Virus record (IMG/VR): IMGVR_UViG_3300046517_002304
Coordinates: 248,001-312,000 of that record
From: a virus
Length of the DNA stretch: 64,000 nucleotides
Reading direction: 5' to 3' (one strand)
Shown: piece by piece, positions 15,356 through 22,600 of the stretch
Layout: each line of letters opens with the position of its first letter
How positions within the stretch are numbered: position 1 is the stretch's first letter
Position numbers and translations under genes: made by a program
Notes under the pieces: generated by a model
The model's database searches: none
What the model was told of the DNA's origin: nothing
Seen by the model: only the letters and a program-made list of their open reading frames with translations

Positions 15356-15453
15356 GGATAACTGCGGGGTGGGCTAGTTATCCATATCTTAGGTACGGGG
15401 AGAGTTTTGTTGTACTAGGATTTAACTAGTAGGTACCTAAGATATGGATAACT
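15356..15453 (-). promoter_or_regulatory. Promoter-like module 2 with perfect 21-bp inverted repeat
   Basis: Arms 15376-15396 and 15433-15453 are perfectly complementary over 21 bp around a 36-nt loop, and begin and end with the octamer. A third octamer (15356-15363) can pair with the inner arm instead, giving two exclusive hairpins. It lies between a terminator and the gene at 15345. Confidence 0.65.
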
Positions 15454-15469
15454 CTGGCGGTACGTGGCG

Positions 15470-15502
15470 AAAAGAAAAAACGCTCCCGTTTCGGGGAGCG
15501 TT
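15470..15502 (-). terminator. Rho-independent terminator
   Basis: Minus-strand hairpin ACGCTCCCC/GGGAGCGT followed by TTTTTTCTTTT. Ends the operon from 15522 upward. Confidence 0.85.
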
Positions 15503-15521
15503 AGTTATCCTTAGCTTTGGT

Positions 15522-15890
15522 CTATCGCAGATACTCGGGACCGTATTCGTTCATCCGTCCCATGCCCTTGCTGACGTCGTAGATGTTTCCTCTGGCGTGC
15601 TTCGCGGGGGCTTTCCACGTTGCGGGTTTCAGAATGTCGCCGTTGGCCTTGACGATGAAAGCGAAAGCTGAACCCCTGCAATCTCTGGCCCGTTCGCTGG
15701 CCCGCGATTTCCAGATGCGGACGTATTTGTTGCCGGGATCTTGGATCAACTCCTCCCGCTCCAGGGTCGGGAAGTGAGCCGCCATGTATTCATCAATTTT
15801 CTTCTGGTTATCCGCAACCCATTCCGTCAGTCGCTTCTGAAAGGTCGCGGCCTGTTCGTCGGCATGTCGCTGCAATTCGGCGGCATCCAT
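15522..15890 (-). CDS. Hypothetical 122-aa protein
   Basis: Start ATG 15890 with CAGGAGTATACA. N-terminal helix (E-L-Q-R-H-A-D-E-Q-A-A-T-F-Q-K-R-L), then R-I-W-K-S-R-A ... A-F-A-F-I-V-K-A-N-G-D-I-L-K-P-A-T-W-K-A-P-A, a pattern common in phage proteins of unknown role ('NGDIxKPA'). Confidence 0.7.
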   Translation of the reverse strand: MDAAELQRHADEQAATFQKRLTEWVADNQKKIDEYMAAHFPTLEREELIQDPGNKYVRIWKSRASERARDCRGSAFAFIVKANGDILKPATWKAPAKHARGNIYDVSKGMGRMNEYGPEYLR

Positions 15891-15930
15891 TGTATACTCC
15901 TGAGTAAGGTTGACAATGGGGAATGGATAA

Positions 15931-16083
15931 CTAGCTGACCCGCACCAAGGCCCCACCGTTGCGAATGTCATGCCACGCGAAGCGAATGCCGTGCCGATCC
16001 AAAAATTCGGCGAAGCGAATTGCTCCCAGCGGGTGATTGAACAGGAACGAACGACCGATCCGACGAAAGCTAAGTTTATCCAT
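15931..16083 (-). CDS. Hypothetical 50-aa protein
   Basis: M-D-K-L-S-F-R-R-I-G-R-S-F-L-F-N-H-P-L-G ... G-A-L-V-R-V-S, stop TAG-TTATCC. Start has AGAGGATAACTCAG, the ribosome site overlapping an inverted octamer. Confidence 0.6.
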   Translation of the reverse strand: MDKLSFRRIGRSFLFNHPLGAIRFAEFLDRHGIRFAWHDIRNGGALVRVS

Positions 16084-16089
16084 CTGAGT

Positions 16090-16229
16090 TATCCTCTTGA
16101 GGAAAATGGACTCACTCTGGATTACGGATAACTAAACGTGCGGCATGTCGTGTGGAGTCAGTATTGCCCACCGGGCTAGGTGGTCCCGCTCCCAGTCTAT
16201 ACGCCGAACGCCTAGTTATAAAAACGAAT
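16090..16229. other. Gene-free segment bounded by octamers
   Basis: Between octamers at about 16126 and 16230 lies about 100 nt without a frame, with a CCACC/GGTGG hairpin. Probably another short folded RNA segment. Confidence 0.35.
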
Positions 16230-16315
16230 GGATAACTAAGCAAGTGAGGACGCCAAAATCGTTTTGTCCCTTTCGGAAGATTGCCGATCTGGCTATGTCT
16301 CTTGCCTAGTTATCC
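16230..16315. ncRNA. 86-nt hairpin segment closed by octamer arms
   Basis: GGATAACTAaGCAAG (16230-16245) pairs with CTTGCcTAGTTATCC (16301-16315), enclosing about 55 nt. Lies between the gene ending at 16321 and the next octamer. Structure seen; RNA function inferred. Confidence 0.45.
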
Positions 16316-16320
16316 GTAGC

Positions 16321-16518
16321 TTAGTTCTGGCGATACTTCGCAATCGCCGAGGCCATCGCGTCGTCAACGGTGCTGCCAGCGGCTACTGCTTCGCGGGTTT
16401 CGCTGAAGATTTTGCTGAGGTCAAACATCATCACCTCAACGCCGTTCCCAAGGCGGCTGTAGGCGTTGTCAATGCTGTCGTCCAACTGCTTTTCGGCTTT
16501 CGTCCTACGTTTCGCCAC
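16321..16518 (-). CDS. Hypothetical 65-aa helical protein, GTG start
   Basis: GTG start with ACAGGAGAGTATC ahead. A-K-R-R-T-K-A-E-K-Q-L-D-D-S-I-D-N-A-Y then F-D-L-S-K-I-F-S-E-T-R-E-A-V, coiled-coil-like. A much longer frame reading through the octamer is rejected. Confidence 0.65.
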   Translation of the reverse strand: MAKRRTKAEKQLDDSIDNAYSRLGNGVEVMMFDLSKIFSETREAVAAGSTVDDAMASAIAKYRQN

Positions 16519-16561
16519 GATACTCTCCTGTAAGGGGTGACTGATGAGAGTTAAAGGATAA

Positions 16562-16849
16562 CTAGCCGACAGTGAACAGCGGTCGGGTGTATTCCGCCAT
16601 GACCGCCTTATCACTCTGGCGAACGATACGGGCAGCGGAAACTGTCGTCGGGCCGAGATGTTTGTTGCCGCCGGTGCGAGTTGATTCCTCAAAAGCAGCG
16701 ACGTATTTCCGCAAGTTATCCGCAGTCGGTTGACCGTCGCCAGGGACTTGCTCTTGCGGCGATTTTCGCAGTCGCCATTCGCAAGGCGTGTAGATGAAGC
16801 CGGGAACCTTAATCTCAACCGTGAAAGGAATCGCTCTTGATCGTCCCAT
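16562..16849 (-). CDS. Hypothetical 95-aa protein
   Basis: ACAGGAGATTATC before ATG. Basic N-terminus with aromatic strands, then D-N-L-R-K-Y-V-A-A-F-E-E-S-T. Stop TAG-TTATCC. Confidence 0.7.
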   Translation of the reverse strand: MGRSRAIPFTVEIKVPGFIYTPCEWRLRKSPQEQVPGDGQPTADNLRKYVAAFEESTRTGGNKHLGPTTVSAARIVRQSDKAVMAEYTRPLFTVG

Positions 16850-16884
16850 GATAATCTCCTGTTAAGACAGGGAGAAATGGATAA

Positions 16885-17094
16885 CTATTCGCTGATTGTT
16901 TGCGTGTAGGGGATTTCCCCTAATGATTGGAGAATTTCCTCCGCAAGCACATTGCCGGCGTCAGCTCTGAGTTTCAACCCGCCGGCGATCAAGGCAAGTT
17001 TTCCGAGCGACAGGCCAGTAATTTCGTAAAGGTCGTACGCTCCCTTGATTAGTCCCTTAGTTTTCGTCAGTCCTAGCTTTTGCCCTTTCTTCAT
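16885..17094 (-). CDS. Hypothetical 69-aa protein
   Basis: Lys-rich start (M-K-K-G-Q-K-L-G-L-T-K-T-K) then an amphipathic helix L-G-K-L-A-L-I-A-G-G-L-K-L. ACAGGAGATACC before ATG; stop TAG-TTATCC. Confidence 0.7.
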   Translation of the reverse strand: MKKGQKLGLTKTKGLIKGAYDLYEITGLSLGKLALIAGGLKLRADAGNVLAEEILQSLGEIPYTQTISE

Positions 17095-17173
17095 GGTATC
17101 TCCTGTGAGAGAAAATTATAAGACTGCCCGTGTTTTCGTCCGCGACAGCACCGCAATGCCGCCAACTGCCTCA

Positions 17174-17261
17174 CCGACCGTTGCCGGGTAATCCGTGGTC
17201 TAGAACACACGACGTTCTACTTCCACGGGCCAGGTTTAGGAGCCTGTTGTCTTACGGTCGG
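17174..17261 (-). ncRNA. Folded 88-nt RNA, three-way junction
   Basis: Outer stem CCGACCGT (17261-17254) with ACGGTCGG (17181-17174). Inside, hairpin CAGG/CCTG and a double stem CCGTGG-AGAAC / GTTCT-CCACGG. It follows the octamer after the gene ending at 17272 and lies in an otherwise gene-free leader. tRNA-sized but without a tRNA T-loop or anticodon arm. Confidence 0.6.
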
Positions 17262-17271
17262 ATATGGATAA

Positions 17272-17463
17272 CTAGATGATCGGCATTGAAACCGTGCTGC
17301 CCTTGATTTCCGTGTCAACGATCTTGATATGATTGTTCGGACAATCCAAAGTGAAATTGTAGTCACAATCGGTCGCTGCCATATCGCCCGCGACTTCAGG
17401 TGAAAATACGTGCGGGTGTTCAATGTCAACCGCGACGACAAAGTAAACGCGGGATTTCAGCAT
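17272..17463 (-). CDS. Hypothetical 63-aa protein
   Basis: M-L-K-S-R-V-Y-F-V-V-A-V-D-I-E-H-P-H, beta-rich with Asp/His, stop TAG-TTATCC. AAAGGAGCGTC before ATG, inside the upstream stop region. Confidence 0.65.
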   Translation of the reverse strand: MLKSRVYFVVAVDIEHPHVFSPEVAGDMAATDCDYNFTLDCPNNHIKIVDTEIKGSTVSMPII

Positions 17464-17472
17464 GACGCTCCT

Positions 17473-17850
17473 TTATTCGTTTGAGTAACTCAAATCGTCG
17501 CTTGGCTGAAGTTGATTCCAGATATGCCCGCAATTTTCGCATGATTCACCATGCAACGCGGACTCAGGAATCGGCTCTTGACAGTCGGGACATTCGCCCT
17601 TATCATATTCGTTTCGGACGAGATCAGACGGAACCCAAGTCAGACGTTTGGGGAATGGTTTTTTATCACGGAAGCAAAGGATTCGTAAATCGCCCGATGC
17701 CTGACTTTTTGCAGAGGCAAGCGTAGGTGCCCAGTCCTGCCGATTAGTCCCGACTTTGTAACTCCAAAATGGAACAATGCCAGGCGTAGCAATCGGTTGC
17801 TGCCAGATTGTGCATTCGTAGTTCAGGTGTTTGGCGGTATACTGGAGCAT
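17473..17850 (-). CDS. 125-aa protein with C-terminal zinc ribbon
   Basis: Start at M-L-Q-Y-T-A-K-H-L (17850); the upstream M-S-Y-P-L-N-R is the octamer read as codons. C-P-D-C near residue 93 and C-E-N-C near 110 form a zinc ribbon. Resembles small phage 'metal-binding' proteins; no enzyme motif. Confidence 0.65.
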   Translation of the reverse strand: MLQYTAKHLNYECTIWQQPIATPGIVPFWSYKVGTNRQDWAPTLASAKSQASGDLRILCFRDKKPFPKRLTWVPSDLVRNEYDKGECPDCQEPIPESALHGESCENCGHIWNQLQPSDDLSYSNE

Positions 17851-17860
17851 ACGATTTAAT

Positions 17861-17957
17861 GGATAACTCATCGCCGCCTAGTTATCCATATCTTAGGTAC
17901 GCAGAGAGTTTTGTTGTACTAGGATTTAACTAGTAGGTACTCTAGCTATGGATAACT
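17861..17957 (-). promoter_or_regulatory. Promoter-like inverted-repeat module 3
   Basis: Octamers at 17861, 17880 (inverted) and 17950, with long imperfect arms and a loop almost identical to module 2 (shared GTTTTGTTGTACTAGG). Placed between a terminator and the gene at 17850. Confidence 0.6.
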
Positions 17958-17974
17958 AGACCTATCAGCTAGGC

Positions 17975-18004
17975 CAAAAAAATTGGCCCGGGTTTTCCGG
18001 GCCT
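17975..18004 (-). terminator. Rho-independent terminator
   Basis: GGCCCGG-AAAA-CCGGGCC hairpin followed on minus by AATTTTTTTGG. Follows the gene ending at 18009. Confidence 0.85.
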
Positions 18005-18008
18005 TGTC

Positions 18009-18182
18009 CTATTCACCTTGCAGGTTATCCCCCTGATAAGCGGCGTAGCTCTTCTCATCGTGCCAAGTCAGCTTGACCGCACGGCAGGTCGTGAAATCGT
18101 GGTTCCAGAAAAAATCGTAATAGCGGGGGGTGAGATTTCGGTGTTCCCCGCGAGCAAATTGCTCCGCAGTGAATTCAATCAT
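18009..18182 (-). CDS. Hypothetical 57-aa protein
   Basis: M-I-E-F-T-A-E-Q-F-A-R-G-E-H-R ... F-F-W-N-H-D-F-T-T-C. Leader carries AAAAGGATAACCGGT before ATG and shares about 35 bp with the leader of 13255. Confidence 0.65.
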   Translation of the reverse strand: MIEFTAEQFARGEHRNLTPRYYDFFWNHDFTTCRAVKLTWHDEKSYAAYQGDNLQGE

Positions 18183-18237
18183 ACCGGTTATCCTTTTAAT
18201 CGGGTGAAACTTACAACCGATTACGGATAACTAGAAT

Positions 18238-18267
18238 GACCCTCCCTAGGTATCACTAGGGAGGGTC
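18238..18267 (-). terminator. Hairpin, possible terminator
   Basis: GACCCTCCCTA/TAGGGAGGGTC perfect 11-bp stem just after the gene ending at 18283. Only ATTCT follows, so termination would be weak. Confidence 0.5.
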
Positions 18268-18282
18268 GGAGGGACGAACGCA

Positions 18283-18753
18283 TCAGGCAGCGGACTTGTC
18301 GGTCTTCTTCTTCGCGGGTTTCTTCGCAGCGACGGCTTTCGTCTTCGCGGCACGCGGCTTGCGGGGTTTGGCGGGTTTCGGGGTTTCGGCGACAGGTGCC
18401 GGCGGTTCAGGGGCGAGCGGTTCAACGGTCGGGGCGTCGTCCACCACAACGGCAGGCTTTCGCTTGCGTTGACGCGGGGCGGTCGGAAGGGCGACGGATT
18501 CGCCAACGGTCGGGATGATCTTTTCGCAGTCCAGTTGCACGCGGACACAATCGGTATCGTGATAGACTTCCAGCACCTTGCACTGAATGCCCATCCAGAC
18601 AGCGGCGGCCAGGCGGAAGAGATTCAGTCGGCCCTTATGGTCGCGGGACAACTCAACGCCGGTGATCGTGGTATCCTTTCGGTCACGAAACTTCAACTGC
18701 GGTTCTACCACCACTTCGCGGGGCTTTTCCTGTTCCTCAACTTCCATACGCAT
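18283..18753 (-). CDS. 156-aa protein with histone H1-like tail
   Basis: Residues 1-85 are an ordinary alpha/beta domain (K-F-R-D-R-K-D-T-T-I-T-G-V ... V-R-V-Q-L-D-C-E-K). Residues 95-156 are Lys/Pro/Ala-rich repeats (A-K-P-R-K-P-R-A-A-K-T-K) like H1 or bacterial histone-like tails, so DNA binding is likely. AAGGAG precedes the ATG. Ends the unit at the 18238 hairpin. Confidence 0.7.
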   Translation of the reverse strand: MRMEVEEQEKPREVVVEPQLKFRDRKDTTITGVELSRDHKGRLNLFRLAAAVWMGIQCKVLEVYHDTDCVRVQLDCEKIIPTVGESVALPTAPRQRKRKPAVVVDDAPTVEPLAPEPPAPVAETPKPAKPRKPRAAKTKAVAAKKPAKKKTDKSAA

Positions 18754-18795
18754 CGCATACTCCTTAGAGAAGGGGGATTGTTGATTGTTAAGGGA

Positions 18796-18916
18796 TAACT
18801 AACGCCAGTTAGGTGCCACTTCGGTCAACTGGACTACCTCGCACTCTATAGGACTTCGCGGGTGCATGGACGGTCGCAGGCGATTTCAACAGGCCCGCGT
18901 GCGTCTCGGTTAGTTA
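18796..18916 (-). ncRNA. Folded RNA segment of about 120 nt
   Basis: Outer stem TAACTAAC/GTTAGTTA, hairpin CGCGGG/CCCGCG, hairpin CCAGTT/AACTGG. No frame. Flanked by octamers on both sides, as for the 17174 segment. Confidence 0.5.
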
Positions 18917-18933
18917 CAACAATGAATGGATAA

Positions 18934-19122
18934 CTAGAAGCTGGATTTTCGTTCGTCCTGAGGCTTCGGCGGCATCGTCAGGCCATCCTGAAAAATCGCC
19001 CGACTTCGCAGCCATTGCAGCATTCCCTTCCAGCGTTCGGGGGGGATATGGTCGGGGCAACCGAAATCGTATCTGGTACATACCAGAAACGAATCAAGGT
19101 TCATTTTGCTGCAATCAATCAT
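18934..19122 (-). CDS. Hypothetical 62-aa protein
   Basis: M-I-D-C-S-K-M-N-L-D-S-F-L-V-C-T ... W-K-G-M-L-Q-W-L-R-S-R. Stop TAG falls exactly in TAG-TTATCC, the cleanest example of the shared stop. Confidence 0.65.
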   Translation of the reverse strand: MIDCSKMNLDSFLVCTRYDFGCPDHIPPERWKGMLQWLRSRAIFQDGLTMPPKPQDERKSSF

Positions 19123-19131
19123 AATACTATC

Positions 19132-19165
19132 AAACGGATAACTTAGTTGTTAGCTAGTTATCCGT
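19132..19165 (-). promoter_or_regulatory. Compact octamer hairpin between genes
   Basis: ACGGATAACT and AGTTATCCGT form a 10-bp perfect stem with a 12-nt loop between the genes 19174 and 18934. No T-run, so not a standard terminator. Confidence 0.5.
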
Positions 19166-19173
19166 AGCTTGTG

Positions 19174-19404
19174 TCAGTTGCCGTAAGCAAGGCCCATAGC
19201 AATCAACTCTTCGGCCACGCGCCGGGAAATCCGCAGCGCTCCGACATTGCCATTACGAACAATCGTGAGCTGAGGCCGACAACCATGAAACAAGTTGATA
19301 GTTGGCCGATGATCCGCTTTGGGAAGATTTCGGACTTTGCCGTCAATGCTGCCCTTCGGGAGCAACTCAGCAGCAGAGAAATCGGGGAGTTTACTTTTCG
19401 ACAT
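19174..19404 (-). CDS. Hypothetical 76-aa protein
   Basis: M-S-K-S-K-L-P-D-F-S-A-A-E-L ... L-T-I-V-R-N-G-N-V-G-A-L-R-I-S-R-R-V-A-E-E-L, a DNA- or nucleotide-binding style alpha/beta end. Stop TGA, then the inverted octamer hairpin. Confidence 0.65.
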   Translation of the reverse strand: MSKSKLPDFSAAELLPKGSIDGKVRNLPKADHRPTINLFHGCRPQLTIVRNGNVGALRISRRVAEELIAMGLAYGN

Positions 19405-19413
19405 TTTGACCTT

Positions 19414-19698
19414 TCATTCGTAAGATGGAATCTCTTCGTCAATCAGATAATTGCGGCAAAGTTTCAAGGCGTCAATCGCGTTGTCCCGTTCGTTTCGCCA
19501 GAATTTGAGGACTTGCCGCTTGGCATTCTCTGCCGTCAAAAACCAGTAGCCAGTGCCGGCACCCTCTGCATGAGCTATCTGGCCGTTGTCAAAAACTACA
19601 ATCTCTTGATCGTCGTCAATGAGAATGTCTTTATAACAGAGGCCGATGGCACAGCAGTTTTGTTCAACCCATCCGTATACTCGGACTTGCTTGCTCAT
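19414..19698 (-). CDS. Hypothetical 94-aa protein
   Basis: M-S-K-Q-V-R-V-Y-G-W-V ... L-I-D-D-D-Q-E-I-V-V-F-D-N-G-Q then helix N-A-K-R-Q-V-L-K-F-W-R-N-E-R-D-N-A-I-D-A-L. Not recognised. Confidence 0.65.
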   Translation of the reverse strand: MSKQVRVYGWVEQNCCAIGLCYKDILIDDDQEIVVFDNGQIAHAEGAGTGYWFLTAENAKRQVLKFWRNERDNAIDALKLCRNYLIDEEIPSYE

Positions 19699-19705
19699 AA
19701 TGATT

Positions 19706-19737
19706 GCTAATGGATAACTAGTTGCCCGCTAGTTATC
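19706..19737 (-). promoter_or_regulatory. Perfect 12-bp octamer hairpin
   Basis: ATGGATAACTAG-7 nt-CTAGTTATCCAT between the genes 19750 and 19414. Tightest of the inverted octamer pairs. Confidence 0.5.
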
Positions 19738-19749
19738 CATAGCTAGGTT

Positions 19750-19971
19750 TCAATGGATGTGAGTCTGGGACTTAAGTATGATGTCCTGATTTTCCTGTGC
19801 GGTCGCAACGCCCGTCAGAAGTCGGGTAGTGTAGATGACGACGTATCGCGGTTCGCCAGTCATACTATCGTGAGGCAGGTCAATCACTTGCATGCTTTCG
19901 CCAGGGTCAAGATTGCCAAGCAACTCAACCATTGCGTCGTGATTCCGACAGTGATAAACGGCGACAAGCAT
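19750..19971 (-). CDS. Hypothetical 73-aa protein
   Basis: M-L-V-A-V-Y-H-C-R-N-H-D-A-M-V-E-L-L ... R-Y-V-V-I-Y-T-T-R. AAAGGATAACTCACA before ATG, placing the ribosome site within an octamer just after tRNA processing. Confidence 0.65.
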   Translation of the reverse strand: MLVAVYHCRNHDAMVELLGNLDPGESMQVIDLPHDSMTGEPRYVVIYTTRLLTGVATAQENQDIILKSQTHIH

Positions 19972-19995
19972 TGTGAGTTATCCTTTACTAAAATT

Positions 19996-20068
19996 GGGGA
20001 TGCTAGGACTCGAACCTAGGACCAAAAAATTATGAGTTTTCTGCTCTGACCAACTGAGCTACACCCCC
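19996..20068 (-). tRNA. tRNA with CAT anticodon (Met or lysidine-Ile)
   Basis: Full cloverleaf on the minus strand: acceptor GGGGGTG/CATCCCC, D arm GCTC..GAGC, anticodon loop CTCATAA, T arm CTAGG-TTCGAGT-CCTAG. No CCA encoded. Elongator Met or Ile2 cannot be separated by eye. Confidence 0.92.
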
Positions 20069-20074
20069 GGTGAT

Positions 20075-20533
20075 TTACGCCGCTCCCGCGACCTTACCCC
20101 GACACTCGGGACCGAAACCTGATTCAATACTCTCGGGAACCGTCAACGTCTTGAGGCAACGCCCGCACCTGCCAGCGTTATGCAACTTGAAACCAGCCGC
20201 CTCAATCGCAGCCGTATCGCCCGCCCATACGCGAGCCAGCACGCGATTAATCAATTTGAACGTCATTGAATCCTTTGTGAATTTTGACAGCTTCGTAATC
20301 GTGACTTCGCCGGTGAAAGCATTGACCTTGCCTACGTCGCTGTAATCCCGTATATTTTCGGGACCAGTCAACTTGCCGACCCACCAAGCCTCCGGAAATT
20401 CTGCCGTTGCTTCCGAATAGTTCACGCGATACGTATAATGAGGCTTGCAGCCGTGTTTCGCCGCGAATTCAGCGGGCAACTCAAGAGTAAAAATTGCCTT
20501 GCCAGCGAGGACGAATTCTTTTGTAATCATCAT
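20075..20533 (-). CDS. 152-aa protein with DUF6011-like Cys motif
   Basis: C-terminal R-C-G-R-C-L-K-T-L-T-V-P-E-S-I-E-S-G-F-G-P-E-C matches the short metal-binding motif of many phage proteins (C-G-R-C-x-R-x-L-x-x-x-x-S-x-x-x-G-x-G-P-x-C). N-terminal 100 residues are beta-rich with a possible DNA- or RNA-binding role. Lies 6 nt after the tRNA. Confidence 0.75.
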   Translation of the reverse strand: MMITKEFVLAGKAIFTLELPAEFAAKHGCKPHYTYRVNYSEATAEFPEAWWVGKLTGPENIRDYSDVGKVNAFTGEVTITKLSKFTKDSMTFKLINRVLARVWAGDTAAIEAAGFKLHNAGRCGRCLKTLTVPESIESGFGPECRGKVAGAA

Positions 20534-20577
20534 ACACTCCTGTTTTATAATTGACAGAAGGGTAGGGATAACTAAAA

Positions 20578-20627
20578 GACTCTACGCGGCAGTAGTTCCC
20601 ATGGGCGGGCCTTACCGCGTCAGAGTC
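20578..20627 (-). ncRNA. Stem-loop RNA, possible terminator
   Basis: GACTCT-CGCGG / CCGCG-AGAGTC stem on minus followed by TTTTAG and the octamer. Lies between the genes 20635 and 20533. Confidence 0.5.
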
Positions 20628-20634
20628 CAAAACA

Positions 20635-21027
20635 TCACGCAACCGACGACGACCGCAACCGAGCGACTTCGTTGACGTAGGCAGCGGCTTCCGTATCAAC
20701 CGAAAGATACTCCAGAATTTTCTTGTTGACGATGAACGGAGCAACTCCGACGAATTCCCCGACGTATCCCCGAATCGCCGTGCTATACTTTCCGCAGAGC
20801 GAAAGGGCAACGTGATTGAAGGGGGAAACCTTGCGGTTGAGGATGACTTCATCATCCGACCGCCCGCCGAATCCCAAGGCGCGGGCCTCATTCGCCCGAT
20901 TCTGTTTGTCCTTCAGCAAGTCCAGACGAACCTGAGCCATTGCGACATTCGCCGCTGCCTTTGACTGCTGTTTGGCCGACTTCGGCTGAGTCATGCGAAT
21001 ATGAAGCGTCTTTTCGGTCTTCGCCAT
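20635..21027 (-). CDS. Hypothetical 130-aa protein
   Basis: Basic helical N-terminus (R-M-T-Q-P-K-S-A-K-Q-Q-S-K-A-A), middle P-F-N-H-V-A-L-S-L-C-G-K-Y-S-T-A-I-R-G-Y-V-G-E-F. AGGAGTAGAAGTT before ATG. Not recognised. Confidence 0.7.
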   Translation of the reverse strand: MAKTEKTLHIRMTQPKSAKQQSKAAANVAMAQVRLDLLKDKQNRANEARALGFGGRSDDEVILNRKVSPFNHVALSLCGKYSTAIRGYVGEFVGVAPFIVNKKILEYLSVDTEAAAYVNEVARLRSSSVA

Positions 21028-21097
21028 AACTTCTACTCCTGTTTAAGAATTGCCTTGACGAATGAGAATGGATAACTACACTAGCGAAAGTTATCCA

Positions 21098-21334
21098 CTA
21101 TTTCGGCGGTCCCTGATTTTTTACTTCGTCCTGCCACGTTGCTTGCTGCCATTCGTGGCTGAAATCTTCGCAAGCCGCTTCCATCTCGGTGATGACTTCG
21201 CGGCAGGCATCGGTCACACTTACGGCAGCGGCACTATCACGATACCGCTCTTGAATCAATTTTCCCAAAGCACGGCGGGTCACATTGCCGCGATTAAATC
21301 TGAGAATGAGAGCCTCAAGAAATTCATCCATCAT
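21098..21334 (-). CDS. Hypothetical 78-aa protein
   Basis: Helical, M-M-D-E-F-L-E-A-L-I-L-R-F-N-R-G-N-V-T-R-R-A-L-G-K-L-I, DNA-binding style first helices. ATGA overlap upstream. Confidence 0.65.
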   Translation of the reverse strand: MMDEFLEALILRFNRGNVTRRALGKLIQERYRDSAAAVSVTDACREVITEMEAACEDFSHEWQQATWQDEVKNQGPPK

Positions 21335-21618
21335 ACCCCCTCTACGGATAACTCAGGTTTTTTGAATTTTACCAACTCGGGAAACAACTCAGTCGCTTGT
21401 GTCGGTTGGCCGAATTTGACCGCTCGTAAAATTGCTCTTGACGGCGGGCCAGTCCATCGCCTCCAATGTGATTTGTCGATACGGTTTAACTCAACCGCCC
21501 GTACCCATTGCCCGCCGATCTTAACCGCTCCATCGTATGAACCGACAAAGCTATAATAATTGGCGTCAGAATTCCGTATGCTTCTGGAAATCGTCTTGCC
21601 TAGGTCGTAGTTGGGCAT
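21331..21618 (-). CDS. Hypothetical 95-aa protein
   Basis: Start M-P-N-Y-D-L-G-K-T-I-S (21618), after the octamer. N-Y-Y-S-F-V-G-S-Y-D-G-A-V-K-I-G-G-Q-W-V-R-A-V-E-L-N-R is beta-rich. Not recognised. Confidence 0.65.
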   Translation of the reverse strand: MPNYDLGKTISRSIRNSDANYYSFVGSYDGAVKIGGQWVRAVELNRIDKSHWRRWTGPPSRAILRAVKFGQPTQATELFPELVKFKKPELSVEGV

Positions 21619-21635
21619 GGAGTTTAAGGGATAAC

Positions 21636-22217
21636 TCAGTGTCTCTTTGCCTTGGCACGAAGATAGGCGTCTTCCCACGCATACGCCTCTTCTGCCGTGA
21701 CCGTGCCGCCGATTGCATTGAACATTGCATTCAGCTTGCGATTGTATTCAGCAGCATGCCGACGAACAACGGCAGGATTTGCCTCACCGTCGCAATGCAG
21801 AGTCTCGGGTTCAAGTGCCGCATAGCAAGCAACGATTGCCGCCATGATAGCCTTATCAATATTGGATTGCAGAATCGGATGGAAAACCGAATTTGCTGGT
21901 TGAACGCGACCGACCCCGAGCAACTTCATTGCGTCAACCGTCGCAACGTCAGCGGCGGTCAGCGTCACCTTTTCGCGGGGAGTTTCGGTCTTCTGCGAAG
22001 TAACCCGAGCAACGTCTGCCTCTGTTGCGGGAGTAAGCATTTCATAAGGGACAACCCAAATTGACCCTACTTCGCTGCCACGCCCGTACCCGCGTTGCTC
22101 CAATATGCGAACTTTCGCTTTGACGCGGTTACGCTTGAAAATTTTAGCGATAGTCCTTTGACCATTTTCGCGGCCAAAGCTCACCGGCATTCCGTCGTAT
22201 GCTTGTTCGTAATTCAT
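21636..22217 (-). CDS. Hypothetical 193-aa protein with SH3-like start
   Basis: Start M-N-Y-E-Q-A-Y-D-G-M-P-V-S-F (22217). Residues 8-55 look like an SH3 barrel (G-M-P-V-S-F-G-R ... R-V-K-A-K-V-R-I-L); the rest is helical. Not recognised. Confidence 0.65.
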   Translation of the reverse strand: MNYEQAYDGMPVSFGRENGQRTIAKIFKRNRVKAKVRILEQRGYGRGSEVGSIWVVPYEMLTPATEADVARVTSQKTETPREKVTLTAADVATVDAMKLLGVGRVQPANSVFHPILQSNIDKAIMAAIVACYAALEPETLHCDGEANPAVVRRHAAEYNRKLNAMFNAIGGTVTAEEAYAWEDAYLRAKAKRH

Positions 22218-22227
22218 ATTTGCCAAT

Positions 22228-22324
22228 GGATAACTCATCGCCGCCTAGTTATCCATATCTTAGGTACGTAGCAGATATTGTTGTACTAGGATTTTCTAAT
22301 GTTGTACTCTAGTTATGGATAACT
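22228..22324 (-). promoter_or_regulatory. Promoter-like inverted-repeat module 4
   Basis: Octamers at 22228, 22247 (inverted) and a degenerate right arm at 22317; loop shares TTGTTGTACTAGGATTT with modules 2 and 3. Between a terminator and the gene at 22217. Confidence 0.6.
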
Positions 22325-22340
22325 GGCCAGGACTACAGGC

Positions 22341-22369
22341 CAAAAAATTAGCCCCCGTTTAGCCGGGGG
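22341..22369 (-). terminator. Rho-independent terminator
   Basis: CCCCCGG/CGGGGGC hairpin followed on minus by TAATTTTTTGG. Confidence 0.85.
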
Positions 22370-22421
22370 AACGCTGACGCTCATTAGCCGCGAGCGACGA
22401 CAGCAAGGTGTAAGGGATAAC

Positions 22422-22568
22422 TCAGTCAAACAAATCCCGCTTTGCCTGATAGCCGTCATCTTCCGGCCCCCAGGTATTTTCGCAGTTGCCGTGTTCGTCA
22501 ATGTAACGAATCACGCCAGTAAGGTCAAGCTGAAGACAACCGCCGTCTTCCATTTCCAACTCTTGCAT
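22422..22568 (-). CDS. Hypothetical 48-aa acidic protein
   Basis: M-Q-E-L-E-M-E-D-G-G-C-L-Q-L-D-L-T-G-V-I-R-Y-I-D-E ... W-G-P-E-D-D-G-Y. AAAGGAGTCC before ATG; stop TGA-GTTATCC. Confidence 0.65.
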   Translation of the reverse strand: MQELEMEDGGCLQLDLTGVIRYIDEHGNCENTWGPEDDGYQAKRDLFD

Positions 22569-22600
22569 AATCAGGACTCCTTTAATTGTTAAGGGATAAC

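Noticed and set aside
19171-19710. 179-aa plus-strand frame
   Set aside because: Covers two minus genes with octamer borders; no ribosome site.
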